Origin: AP-15 sp963832875 | GTDB lineage: Bacteria > Pseudomonadota > Alphaproteobacteria > ATCC43930 > CGMCC-115725 | Direction of reading: 5' to 3' | DNA length: 64,000 nt | NCBI GenBank assembly: GCA_963832875.1 | Contig: CAWHWB010000003.1 | Location: 930,001 to 994,000, forward strand | In this document: positions 55,886-64,000 of the stretch, piece after piece | How the letters are laid out: every line of letters begins with the position of its first letter | Position numbering within the stretch: the stretch's first letter is position 1 | The notes under the pieces: generated by a model | Databases searched by the model: none | Told to the model about the DNA's origin: nothing | Seen by the model: only the letters and a program-made list of their open reading frames with translations | Made by a program: the position numbers and the translations under genes

Positions 55886-56970
55886 GGCAGCTTCACGGCC
55901 AGTTTGGCGGGCCAAGCGACGTTCGGCCCGCTTCGCACAAAACCGATGCCGCGTATTCCGGTTTTGACCTGCTCCTCGTAGCGCTTCCGCAGCCCGGGAT
56001 CGATCGTAAGCTTGACCCGGAACATCAGCTTCTCGCGCTCCTCGGCGGTCTCGACCGTCTTTGGCGTGAACTGCGCCTCGGTCGCGACGAAGGTCACGTT
56101 TGCCGGGAACACGTATCCCGGGAGAGGGTCGAGCGTGACGCGCGCTTCATCGCCGATAGCGAGGGGGCCGGCGACGCTCGCCGGTACAAAGATCGTCATG
56201 TAGACGTCGCTCAGGTCGAGCAATGTCAGGACCCGGCCGCCTGCGGCCAGGACCTCGCCCGGCTGCGCGAGCTTGTATTGGATGCGGCCGCCAGCCGGGG
56301 CAACCAATGTCGAATCGTCGATGTTCGACTGGATCGTCGCCGCCACGGCTTGAGCGGCCGCGATGTCCGCCTTAGCGGCTTCCAGACCGGCGACATCCGT
56401 GTCATAGGCCGCCTGCGTCGTCTTTACCTGGTTGGTTTCTTGGTCGAACTTCTCGGCCGTCCCGTATCCCTGGTGGTAGAGCGTGGTTGCGCGCGCCAGC
56501 TCCTGCTTGGCGAAGACCAGGTTGCTCTGTTGCTGGACAATTTGGGCCTCGGCCTCTGCTTTTTTATGTTCGGCCACGGCGACCTGAGCTTTAGCGGCCG
56601 CCAGCTCCGCTTCGAGCGTGCTCGTATCCATCCGCGCGAGGACCTGCCCGGCATGGACCATGTCGCCTTCCCTAACGAGGACAGCGGCAATCCGGCCTGC
56701 CAGCTTGGTGGTGATTTCGGTTTGTTCCGCTTCGAGACGCCCGTTGGCCTGCGCGATGCCAGGGGGCAGCGCATTCAATTGCTGCTGCCACCAGTACCAC
56801 GCGCCCGCACCGCCGAGTACCACGATGCAAGCCAGGACCAGCAACCACACCGGCGGCCTTCGCTTTCTCGCCGGTTTCGGCACAGCCGGAAGCTCGGGCC
56901 CCGCGCTGTCCGCGGGAGGTTGCGGCCGCCGATCGAGGCTGGCCGGGGATCTGGTATCCGGCGTCGGCAT
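55882..56970 (-). CDS. HlyD-family periplasmic adaptor (YhiI-like)
   Basis: Membrane-fusion protein of 362 residues and first gene of the export operon. ATG at 56970 has a GGAGAA site. A proline-rich cytoplasmic start is followed by one membrane anchor (residues 41-63, VWLLVLACIVVLGGAGAWYWW), a lipoyl half (GRIAAVLVREGDMVHAGQVLARMD), an alpha-helical hairpin (about 110-215), the second lipoyl half (STLVAPAGGRIQYKLAQPGEVL), and a beta-barrel domain. It should bridge the RbbA/ABC-2 pump to an outer-membrane channel, which is not in the window. Confidence 0.92.
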   Translation of the reverse strand: MPTPDTRSPASLDRRPQPPADSAGPELPAVPKPARKRRPPVWLLVLACIVVLGGAGAWYWWQQQLNALPPGIAQANGRLEAEQTEITTKLAGRIAAVLVREGDMVHAGQVLARMDTSTLEAELAAAKAQVAVAEHKKAEAEAQIVQQQSNLVFAKQELARATTLYHQGYGTAEKFDQETNQVKTTQAAYDTDVAGLEAAKADIAAAQAVAATIQSNIDDSTLVAPAGGRIQYKLAQPGEVLAAGGRVLTLLDLSDVYMTIFVPASVAGPLAIGDEARVTLDPLPGYVFPANVTFVATEAQFTPKTVETAEEREKLMFRVKLTIDPGLRKRYEEQVKTGIRGIGFVRSGPNVAWPAKLAVKLP

Positions 56971-57958
56971 AGACCATTTCTCCAGTGATCAGCTTGTGCT
57001 GACGGACGTGCCTTGCGGGCGCGCGTCTGGCGGCAAACTTTGGCAAGCCAATGAAGGCGCTTGAGCCTGGGGTCATTCTGCAAAGCCCTGGGGGCCAAGC
57101 ATTGACCTATCTCAATTCGGTTCCACGAAAGGACGGTAGGGCTCGACGGGGCCGCTCTGACAGCGGCAAATGCCGTTCTCGGGGCTGCGGAGAGCCACTG
57201 CGGCCGTGTACATCTGCGGTACCTCTTCACCTGCCGCGGCTGACTTGCCGCCCGATCAGCGGCCGGCGCTCGCGCAAGCACCGGAGCCCGCCGCAGGCGG
57301 ACCGTGTATGGCGTTTCAGACGGACGGGACGATCATCGAATGACCGCTTTTGACAGACCGACTGTGCCGACAGGCCGCCGCGGGAAGGACAGCTTCGGGG
57401 GCATTACCAGTCGATCTTCCCCTAAGGACCTGATGGCCCTCTGGGTCGAATTAAGTCATTCGCATGGTATGCTCGGAAGCCCGATTTCCGCCCTCTCGGC
57501 TGCTCGCTATTTCCGTCGCGACGGGGCCGCCACAAGAAACTCGCGCGAAGAATGCAAAACCCCACCGGGCATACAGCCGAGCGGGGTTATCAAGATTGGG
57601 TATGGAATGGTTTCTGACGCCTCGATCCTCCAGACCCGAAGATCTGGGGGTGAAGGCTTCAGGCTGCTGCGGCTTCCTGGTCGAGGACCTCGGCAATCGT
57701 CGGTGTAGGTTGCGGGGCAGATTTAATCCTCGTCTGCTCCCGCTTGACCGGCGAGAGCCGTTATCGATGGCTGGCATGGCCTCGGCTTTGAGCTTGTGAA
57801 AGAAGTCCAATCGCGCTGGAAAAGCGCCGTGCGCCCCCGCTTTCGCGAGGGCAGGCTGGTCGAGACGGGCGCTTTGCGGCCCGAAGGGCGCGACGCGAAG
57901 CACGCACAGCGGTAATGCGGAATTTCCTTCACTCGCTCTATTCGCCGGAAAAAGGACA
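56971..57958. other. Kilobase gap between the export operon and the glycan genes
   Basis: Open frames here (for example 57304-57708) show no recognisable motif and no ribosome site, and the text looks non-coding. The promoter of the HlyD operon should be near its left end. A hairpin listed separately lies at 57558-57588. A degenerate relic of a gene cannot be excluded. Confidence 0.4.
57558..57588 (-). terminator. Possible intrinsic terminator-like hairpin
   Basis: On the minus strand AACCCC pairs with GGGGTT around an inner GGC/GCC stem, followed by TTTTGC. The T tract is short and no complete gene lies directly upstream in that direction, so this may be a leftover of a lost transcription unit. 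Confidence 0.3.
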
Positions 57959-59542
57959 GTGTTTGGTGCTCGGAACCCAGCAATCGGAACGGTAGAGGGG
58001 GAGGCACACCTACCGGACGCCGCGCCCGCGCCGCAGATCGGCCCGGCCTGGCGGGTGTGGGGCGCCTTCGCATTGCTGCTGGCGCTGACGGCGCTGCCGG
58101 TTTTTTCGACCGTCCTGCCGCCGCTGTTCGATTACCCTAACCATCTGGCGCGCATGCACCTCGTGGCTGAGGGCGGCGACCGGTTCTACCGCGTCGCCTG
58201 GGCGCCGCTGCCGAACCTGGCCGAGGATTTGGTCGTGCCGCCGCTCGCCCGGCTGATGCCGCTCGCGACCGCCGGCAAGCTCTTCCTGGTCATGATCTTC
58301 GCGCTGATCGCTGGCGGCGCCTTGTACCTCAATCGGATGGTTGCCAGAGGCTGGCGATTGTGGCCGCTCCTGGTCTTTTCGCTGCTGTACAACCGCATCC
58401 TGCTGTGGGGCTTTCTGAACTATTTGTTCGGGATCGGCGTCGCGCTCTGCGGCCTCGCTTTGTGGCTGGCATTCGAACCGCGGCGGGCGTGGCAGCGGGT
58501 GCCCGCCTCGGCGCTGCTGGCGCTCGCCTGCTTCTTCAGCCACATCGCCGCTTTCGGGGTCTACGCGCTGGCGCTGTGCGGTATCGAGGCGCCGATGGCG
58601 CTCGCCGAGCTGCGCGCCCGTGCCTGGCCGGCGCTCGGGCGCCGCGCCGCGATCCTGGCACCCCAGTTCGTGGTTCCGGCGGCGCTGTTTCTCAGCTGGC
58701 GAGATGAGGCAGGCACGGGCGGCGTGAGCTACGCCGGGTTCGTGCGCAAGGCCGATCTCTTGTTCAGCGTCTTCGACAATTACGACCGCACTTTCGACAT
58801 CGCCTGCTTCGCCCTGTTTCTCGCTCTCGGGCTGTGCCTCGCGGCCAGCGGACGGCTGCGCCTGGCGCCGCGGCTCGGCTGGGCGGCGGGGCTGGTTTTC
58901 GCCGCCTATCTGTTGATGCCAAGCCAAATCTACGGCGGCTCCGGCGCCGACCACCGCTTGCCGCTGGCTCTGTTCCTGCTGCTGGTCGCCGGCAGCGCGC
59001 CGCGCTGGCCGAGCCGGAGCACGGCGGTGGCGATCGGGATCGCGGCGGTATCGCTGCTGACCCTGCGGATGGCGGTGATCGAGGGCGTCTGGCGCCGGGC
59101 CGACCACATCTACGCCGCCGACCTCACGGCGATCGACGCCCTGCCGCGCGGCGCCAAGCTCGCCGTCGCCTATCCCGACGCCGTCCACATCGTGGCGGTG
59201 CCGCAAGTTCACCTAGCGGCGCTCGCGGTCGCGCGTCGCGAAGCTTTTGTGCCGACCCTCTTCGCCATTCCCGGGCAGCAGCCGATAGTCTTGAGGCCGC
59301 CCTGGGCGGCGCTCGCCGCAGCGGCCCGGCCGCCGCTGCTGTGGGCCGCCTTTGTTGCTCGCGACCGCGCCGCGCAGGCGAATTTGGTGCCGACCCTGGC
59401 TCAATTCGATTTTATTGTCTTTGTCGGCCGCGAGCCTTTTGCGGTGACGGCCGGAAGGTGCCTTCGGCCGGCCTTCCGACAGCCGACCTTTCAGATCTTC
59501 GCGATCCTCGCCGATCCTGGTTGCCCGGCCGCGGAACGCTGA
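57959..59542 (+). CDS. Polytopic membrane protein, possible GT-C-type glycosyltransferase
   Basis: A 527-residue protein starting at GTG 57959, 4 bases after AAAAAGGA. About ten to eleven membrane helices fill residues 30-400, with a soluble C-terminal part. The first periplasmic loop contains PPLFDYPNHLARMHL; an acidic residue in this loop is the usual catalytic site of GT-C enzymes, so Asp here is a candidate. A conserved HRLPLALF segment lies later. No close family with known function was recognised. It is convergent with the next membrane protein, ending 16 bases from it. Confidence 0.6.
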   Translation: MFGARNPAIGTVEGEAHLPDAAPAPQIGPAWRVWGAFALLLALTALPVFSTVLPPLFDYPNHLARMHLVAEGGDRFYRVAWAPLPNLAEDLVVPPLARLMPLATAGKLFLVMIFALIAGGALYLNRMVARGWRLWPLLVFSLLYNRILLWGFLNYLFGIGVALCGLALWLAFEPRRAWQRVPASALLALACFFSHIAAFGVYALALCGIEAPMALAELRARAWPALGRRAAILAPQFVVPAALFLSWRDEAGTGGVSYAGFVRKADLLFSVFDNYDRTFDIACFALFLALGLCLAASGRLRLAPRLGWAAGLVFAAYLLMPSQIYGGSGADHRLPLALFLLLVAGSAPRWPSRSTAVAIGIAAVSLLTLRMAVIEGVWRRADHIYAADLTAIDALPRGAKLAVAYPDAVHIVAVPQVHLAALAVARREAFVPTLFAIPGQQPIVLRPPWAALAAAARPPLLWAAFVARDRAAQANLVPTLAQFDFIVFVGREPFAVTAGRCLRPAFRQPTFQIFAILADPGCPAAER

Positions 59543-59558
59543 TTGCCAATGCTCGCGG

Positions 59559-61424
59559 TCAGGAGCCGCGGCACAGCGGGCCCCACGACAGAATATGCTG
59601 CCATCTTTGCTTTGCGGCATTCGGCGGATAGGGCCAGGCGGCGAGCGGATGCCAGCCATCATCGCTGTGACGCAGCAGCGCCGCCTGCCCGGCCGGCACA
59701 TCCTCCCAGCCTTGGGGAGTGCAGGAGACCAGCGCCAGCTCGTAGCCGCGCCGCGCCGCCGCGTTGAGCGCAGCCGGATCGGCGCGGTCGCGGCGGAGGA
59801 GGTCGAGGTCGCGACGGAATGGCGGCGTGTCGGCCAAAACTCCGGCAAGCATGGTCGCGACGCTGCCGTTGTCGCCGGGCAGCAGCAGCGCCAGGCGGTC
59901 GCCGTCGTGCAGGTAGGGCGCCAGATGCTTGGCCAGAGTCCAGACCAGCGGCTGCGGCATGTCGAGGTCGAACCGCAGCCTTTTGACGAAAACCGCCGGG
60001 GCCAATAGGGCCACAGCCACGACCGCGGCCGCGATCGGCGCGGACCGGCCGTGCTCCACCCATGCGGCCGGGACCAGGTCACGGACCGCCAGCGCCAGCG
60101 CCAGCACGAGCACCAGCGAGAGGTGCGTGTTGTAGCGAAAATAAGAGTGGGCCGCCTCGCTCATCGCCACCGGGAAAACGGCGATGTAAGTCACCAGCAG
60201 AAACACGTTGTAGAGGACGAACAGTGCCGCGAAGAAAGCCAGCAGCCGCGTCGTCGGCGTCCAACCGTGGCGCGACAGCAGCAGCGGAAGACTGGCGAAC
60301 GCCGTCAGCACGCAGCCGAAATAGGTCCCTTTGCCAAGGACCACGTCAAGCGCGCTCGCGGCAGTCGCGCCCAGATCGCTCCAGTTCCAGTCGCCGAAAG
60401 GCAGCGGCGTCAATTCCGCGACGCCGGCGTGCGCTACCCAATAGCGCCACACCGCGTAGAGCAGCAGCGAGGGCAGCAGTGCCGCCGTCACGAAGCGCAA
60501 GGCGCCCGCGCGCGACGCTGCGCGCTCGGCCCAGAGGGTGATCAGCGCTGCCCCGCCGAGTGCCGCGACGAGCCCGACGCCTGACTGTTTGATGTCGACC
60601 ATCGCCGCCAGAATGAGCGCCAACGTCAAAGTCTGGGTCCGCGCCGCAGCGCGGCCGAGCGCCAGCTCGCCCTGCCCGGCGACGAACAGCCAGGCAGCCA
60701 GCAGCGCTGCCGCGGCCAATGCCGGCTCGGCATAGGCGGTAAAGTCAATGCGCGGGACAAAGCCCGGATTGAAGAGCGTCGCCAGCAAGAGGCCGAGCGC
60801 CACCGCGGCCCAGGAAGGCGGCGCCGATCGCGGCAGCGCCGGCGAACAGAGCGCTCGGGCGATCGCGAGCCCGGCCACCAATTGCAGCATGATGTTGACC
60901 AGCGACATGCCGGCTGCCGGATAGTCCGGCTCGACGAGCGCGCCCAAAAAGCTGAGGAACTGGGTGTCGTAGGGTGCCGCCGGCAGCAGCGAGAAACTCG
61001 GCGGCAAATGCGCGCTCGGCAGCCTTCCGTAATCGACCAGATAGAAGGCGTTTGGCAGCAGGTTCAGAAACGTGTCCGGCTGAGACGGGCGGATCGGCGC
61101 CACGATCAGCCATAATGGCAGCGAGACCGCCAGCACGCGGCCGAGCCCGATCCAGGCGGCGGCGGGTGGCCGGCGCCCAGGCAGCAGCATGACGGCGAGC
61201 GCCGCGGTGGCGAAAGCCAGCGCCGGAACCCGCAGATCGAGCGGCACGAAGACGCCCCAGAGGGTCAGCACCAGGCAAAGCGCCCCCCAGCCGGCGCCGA
61301 CCTGGAATTCGGGCATGATCCGGCGGCCGGTCAACCCGGCGCCGGCCAGCAGCAGCACCGTGCCGACCCCCCAGGTCACCGCAACCGCGAACAGATCCCG
61401 CAGACCCGGCAGATAGGCCGTCAT
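59559..61424 (-). CDS. Large polytopic membrane protein, possible glycan-assembly enzyme
   Basis: A 621-residue protein starting at ATG 61424, which overlaps the GT9 stop by three bases (ATGA). At least twelve membrane helices cover residues 8-470, and a soluble C-terminal domain of about 120 residues includes HDGDRLALLLPGDNGSVAT and the RRGYELALVSCTP strand. A loop after the early helices (RPSQPDTFLNLLPNAFYLVD) and FNPGFVPRIDFTAYAEPALA are possible functional sites. It resembles GT-C or ArnT/O-mannosyl type proteins in overall layout only. Coupling to the GT9 gene suggests a shared surface-glycan pathway. Confidence 0.6.
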   Translation of the reverse strand: MTAYLPGLRDLFAVAVTWGVGTVLLLAGAGLTGRRIMPEFQVGAGWGALCLVLTLWGVFVPLDLRVPALAFATAALAVMLLPGRRPPAAAWIGLGRVLAVSLPLWLIVAPIRPSQPDTFLNLLPNAFYLVDYGRLPSAHLPPSFSLLPAAPYDTQFLSFLGALVEPDYPAAGMSLVNIMLQLVAGLAIARALCSPALPRSAPPSWAAVALGLLLATLFNPGFVPRIDFTAYAEPALAAAALLAAWLFVAGQGELALGRAAARTQTLTLALILAAMVDIKQSGVGLVAALGGAALITLWAERAASRAGALRFVTAALLPSLLLYAVWRYWVAHAGVAELTPLPFGDWNWSDLGATAASALDVVLGKGTYFGCVLTAFASLPLLLSRHGWTPTTRLLAFFAALFVLYNVFLLVTYIAVFPVAMSEAAHSYFRYNTHLSLVLVLALALAVRDLVPAAWVEHGRSAPIAAAVVAVALLAPAVFVKRLRFDLDMPQPLVWTLAKHLAPYLHDGDRLALLLPGDNGSVATMLAGVLADTPPFRRDLDLLRRDRADPAALNAAARRGYELALVSCTPQGWEDVPAGQAALLRHSDDGWHPLAAWPYPPNAAKQRWQHILSWGPLCRGS

Positions 61425-62824
61425 CGCACCGCGGCGGCCGTCGCAGCCGGGGCGAGGGCGGCCAGACCGGCGGCGAACACGGTCGCGACCGGCAGGGCCG
61501 AAAGCTCGGGCTCGATCAGCACCCGCACCGCAATACCCCGCGGCGCGCACAGCTCCGGGCTCGATGCCTGCGAGAACAAAACCACTACCGGCTTGCCGCC
61601 GGCGGCGGCCACGTGCGTGGCGCCGGTATCGTTTCCGATGGTCAGCTGGGCGGCCTGCGCCAGCGCCGCCAGCCCGGCGACGTCGGTTCCGCCGACGAGA
61701 TCGACGGCCTCGGGGCAGGCGGCGGCGATGACCCGACCGATCGCCTCTTCGCCGGTGACGCCGACGACGACCGGCAGATAGCCGGCCTGTGCCAGCCGAC
61801 ACGCCAGCTCGCCAAAGCGGTCCACGGGCCAACGCTTCGCCGGGCGCCCCGGGGACGAGCCTGGAATCAGCATGACAAACCGCCGGCCGGCGAGCGCCTT
61901 GGGCAACGCACCCGCGGCGGGCAGGCGAGGCGTCAGCGAGACCGGGTGGATCCCCGCCATCAGCAGCTGCTCGGCCTGGCGGTCCATCGTGTGCTGGCGG
62001 TCTCGCCCGAGATTGGCGTGAGGGTGCGAGCAGCCGCGCGCGGTGCCCGACCACTCGGTACGCCGGCCCGACTGCAGCAGCCGGTAATAAATGTTGGAGC
62101 GATCGGAGGTCTGGAAATCATAGACCCGGTCGAAATCCCCGGCGCGCAGCATATGGCGCAGCGCGAACCACCCGCGTAGGTCAAACAGCCGCGGTCGGCG
62201 ATCCACCAGGACCGCGTCGAACAGTCCGGTTTGCCGCGCGATTTCGGCGTAGCGGCTGGTCGTCAGCAAGCTCAGATGGTCGCAGGCATGATGGCGCCGG
62301 ATCTCCGGCATCGGGCCGAGCGCCTGGATAAAATCGCCGAGCGCGCCGAGCTTGACGATTAGGATGCGACGCCGTCGAAAGGTGCTTGGCGGGGCGCCGG
62401 GCTGCGTTCGCAGGCGCGACAGGGCATCGAGATCGATATGCTCCGCGAGCTTCTCGAACGCGCGGAAAACCGCCGCGTGCCCGGCGATCTCGGCGGACCC
62501 AATGGCGGCGTGCAGCGCATCGATCACCCGTTGAGCCGCGATCACGGGCGCAGAGTCGGCGGCCCCGGCCAGGAACTGCCGTGCAATTGCGGCCGTCTGC
62601 GGCGCGGCGAGGATGCGCCGGCCGGCACGGCGCAGCCCGAGAGGCTGGCCGGACAGGTGAGCGAGGCAGATTTCGCTGCCGCAGCCGTGGCGCAGCCGGT
62701 GGATGTCGCAGGCGATCCGGTAGCGGCGATCGACCCCGCGCCGGGTCTCGTTCCACGTAAAGAAAGCATTGAGCGGGGTCGCATCGGGAAAGGCGCTCGC
62801 GCGCAGTTGAGGTGGAGATGTCAT
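61421..62824 (-). CDS. GT9 (heptosyltransferase-like) glycosyltransferase with an extra N-terminal domain
   Basis: A 467-residue protein from ATG 62824 (an upstream ATG at 62872 cannot be excluded). Residues about 155-460 form a GT-B fold of family 9, as in LPS heptosyltransferases: RRILIVKLGALGDFIQALG is the N-terminal glycine loop, GSSPGRPAKRWPVDRFGEL the central nucleotide-sugar region, and TIGNDTGATHVAAAGGKP the C-terminal donor-binding motif. The first 150 residues are an additional domain with the pattern ACDIHRLRHGCGSEIC and a helical stretch, not part of the usual family; its role is unknown. Confidence 0.85.
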   Translation of the reverse strand: MTSPPQLRASAFPDATPLNAFFTWNETRRGVDRRYRIACDIHRLRHGCGSEICLAHLSGQPLGLRRAGRRILAAPQTAAIARQFLAGAADSAPVIAAQRVIDALHAAIGSAEIAGHAAVFRAFEKLAEHIDLDALSRLRTQPGAPPSTFRRRRILIVKLGALGDFIQALGPMPEIRRHHACDHLSLLTTSRYAEIARQTGLFDAVLVDRRPRLFDLRGWFALRHMLRAGDFDRVYDFQTSDRSNIYYRLLQSGRRTEWSGTARGCSHPHANLGRDRQHTMDRQAEQLLMAGIHPVSLTPRLPAAGALPKALAGRRFVMLIPGSSPGRPAKRWPVDRFGELACRLAQAGYLPVVVGVTGEEAIGRVIAAACPEAVDLVGGTDVAGLAALAQAAQLTIGNDTGATHVAAAGGKPVVVLFSQASSPELCAPRGIAVRVLIEPELSALPVATVFAAGLAALAPAATAAAVR

Positions 62825-63502
62825 TGGTGGGGCGGGCGGAATGCACGGATGTCCATGATTGGCCGGGAGCATCGTCGAACAGGCGGGGCGTCGAGCGGGC
62901 GGGCGGGCGAAACCCGCGGGCGCCGAATCGCTCGCGATCGGGAAGACACCCCCGAGCTGCCGGATCGGATTCGCCGCTTGCCCATTCCAGACCAATCCGG
63001 GGAGTGCTACCGCTCGGAGCTGTCGGCAATCTTACAGCTCTGCGGCGCCCAACGGTCGCCGGCTGGTAAACGGGTCTCTCCGCTTCTGCCGCCTTGACAT
63101 CGGTTTATCGGGACTGCTGTTGTAGTCTGGGATATCGGGGCCGGCCGCAGCGAATTCCAACCACGACCGGCGGCGAGGGAGTTCAACCCAGTTCGGCGCC
63201 ACTTTCAAGGATGGCGGTTTCGCGAGCGCGAGCGCTCGTGAGCAAACGCGGACCCTGTCCCGGCAGGCCCGAATTAGGGCAATCGCCGCTCCGGGTACTG
63301 CCGGTGCCGGGTCGGCGCGGGATGAGGAGGCTCGGCGGCTGCGCGGTCCGTAACCGGGCGCTCGGCACTCTGGCCGGCGTGCCGCTCGATCACGCGCCGA
63401 GCCCGTTCGTCGCCTGGGGGCGCTGGCGCTCCCGGCGCGCGCGTAGCGCTCTTTTGTCGCTCCGGACCCTTGCACGTCGGTAGGTTTCGGGAGCCGTTCG
63501 CG
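62825..63502. other. Divergent gap between GT9 and methyltransferase genes
   Basis: No gene recognised; frames here are arginine- and proline-rich and lack motifs. A -35-like TTGACA is at 63094-63099 on the plus strand, but no convincing -10 follows at 16-18 bases. The gap should hold the two divergent promoters. Confidence 0.4.
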
Positions 63503-64000
63503 ATGTTCGAAACCGAAGCTCGCTGGCTGTGCCGCGCGCTCGACCGGTTTGCGCCCGACCGCCTGTCGCCGCTGCTCAATCTGGGCAGCAGCTCGGCCGC
63601 GTTTCGCGAACAGGTACAGCCCTGGACCGAGTGCCGGCTGTTCGGTCCCCTGCGCGCCCGCGGCATCGACGTTGTGCATGTCGATATGCGCGACGCGCCG
63701 GGGGTCGATGTCCGGGCCGACCTGACCGATCCCGCCGATCTGCCGCAACTGCGCGCCCGCCGGCCGCGGGCGCTGTTGTGCTGCAACCTGTTGGAGCATG
63801 TCAGCGGCCCCGACCGGCTCGCGCGCCACTGCCTTGATCTGTTGGAAACCGGCGGTCTGGTCTTTGTCACGGTGCCGTTCAGCTATCCCTATCACCGCGA
63901 TCCGATCGACACGATGTACCGGCCGAGCCCGGCCGATGTCACCGCCCTGTTCGCCGGGGCGCGTCGGCTCGACGCTGGGATCATCGGCACCGGCCTGTCC
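63503..64000 (+). CDS. Class I SAM-dependent methyltransferase, cut by window edge
   Basis: Open frame from ATG 63503 to the right edge, 166 residues visible. The SAM-binding glycine loop is LLNLGSSSAAFREQ (a GSS variant of GxGxG), followed by VVHVDMRDAPGVDVRADLTD, where the acidic residue after the second strand binds the ribose. The post-I motif LLCCNLLEHV and the strand GGLVFVTVPFSYPYH then match the methyltransferase 11-type domain. Proteins like this often methylate sugars in surface-glycan clusters, in keeping with the neighbours. The C-terminal part is outside the window. Confidence 0.85.
   Translation, partial: MFETEARWLCRALDRFAPDRLSPLLNLGSSSAAFREQVQPWTECRLFGPLRARGIDVVHVDMRDAPGVDVRADLTDPADLPQLRARRPRALLCCNLLEHVSGPDRLARHCLDLLETGGLVFVTVPFSYPYHRDPIDTMYRPSPADVTALFAGARRLDAGIIGTGLS

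Noticed and set aside
57304..57903. Open frames on both strands in the 57 kb gap as possible small genes
   Set aside because: No ribosome site, no motif, mutually overlapping frames and low-quality composition; treated as non-coding.
63032..63895. Minus-strand open frame of 287 codons at the right end
   Set aside because: It is antisense to the methyltransferase gene, which has clear SAM-binding motifs.
1..64000. tRNA, rRNA or CRISPR features
   Set aside because: No T-arm-like GTTCGAATC context with a matching acceptor stem, no rRNA-like conserved blocks, and no regularly spaced repeats were found by reading.

Overview
The window is GC-rich, mostly protein-coding DNA from a bacterial chromosome, very probably an alphaproteobacterium of the Rhodospirillales/Acetobacterales type. 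Supporting evidence: the lptF-lptG-lptD-surA-pdxA block divergent from pepA-holC, a fdxA-carD pair, the gene families themselves, and the frequent 1- or 4-base start/stop overlaps. The placement is inferred from gene content. No rRNA, tRNA or CRISPR array was seen.

Layout. 1-3.5 kb: end of rlmN, a frameshifted alpha/beta hydrolase, a small secreted protein and argG. 3.6-12.9 kb: outer-membrane biogenesis operon (lptF, lptG, lptD, surA, pdxA, minus strand) divergent from pepA-holC. 13.2-18.0 kb: SulP transporter, PPK2 kinase and a plasma-membrane-type P-type ATPase that stops abruptly against a marC fragment, followed by a phosphatase-like scrap. 18.2-25.2 kb: ndk, an O-antigen-ligase-like gene, an F420/luciferase-like oxidoreductase, a small EamA-like transporter, a glycosyltransferase, a TerB-like gene, fdxA, carD and a phosphatase-fold protein lacking catalytic residues. 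25.2-34.2 kb: SDR, an orphan sugar-type ABC ATPase next to a permease stub, a ClC channel, a DevC-DevC-DevA operon whose ATPase carries a cyclic-nucleotide-binding domain, and a secreted beta-propeller-like protein. 34.2-39.4 kb: a scarred region with a decayed resolvase, an amidohydrolase and an MFS transporter, then fragments of a molybdopterin oxidoreductase and a second glycogen phosphorylase.

39.4-57 kb is one long minus-strand block. HlyD, an RbbA-like fused ABC protein and an ABC-2 permease form an export system. A small membrane-anchored protein and glgX follow, then phosphoketolase, a remnant of class I aldolase, a histidine phosphatase/phosphoglycerate mutase, glgP, pgm and malQ. 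Together the metabolic genes would release glucose-1-phosphate from glycogen, convert it to glucose-6-phosphate and feed the phosphoketolase route to acetyl phosphate. 58-64 kb holds surface-glycan genes: two polytopic membrane proteins facing each other, a GT9 glycosyltransferase with an extra N-terminal domain, and the start of a methyltransferase.

Many genes are broken by a single base. Four one-base insertions lie in or beside GACTC, and a nonsense codon in surA is one transition away from GACTC. GANTC is the site methylated by CcrM in alphaproteobacteria, so these lesions look more like a systematic sequencing artefact than gene decay. Other lesions (the ATPase/marC junction, aldolase, resolvase, glgP copy and permease stub) look like real rearrangement or decay, or in the first case possibly misassembly.
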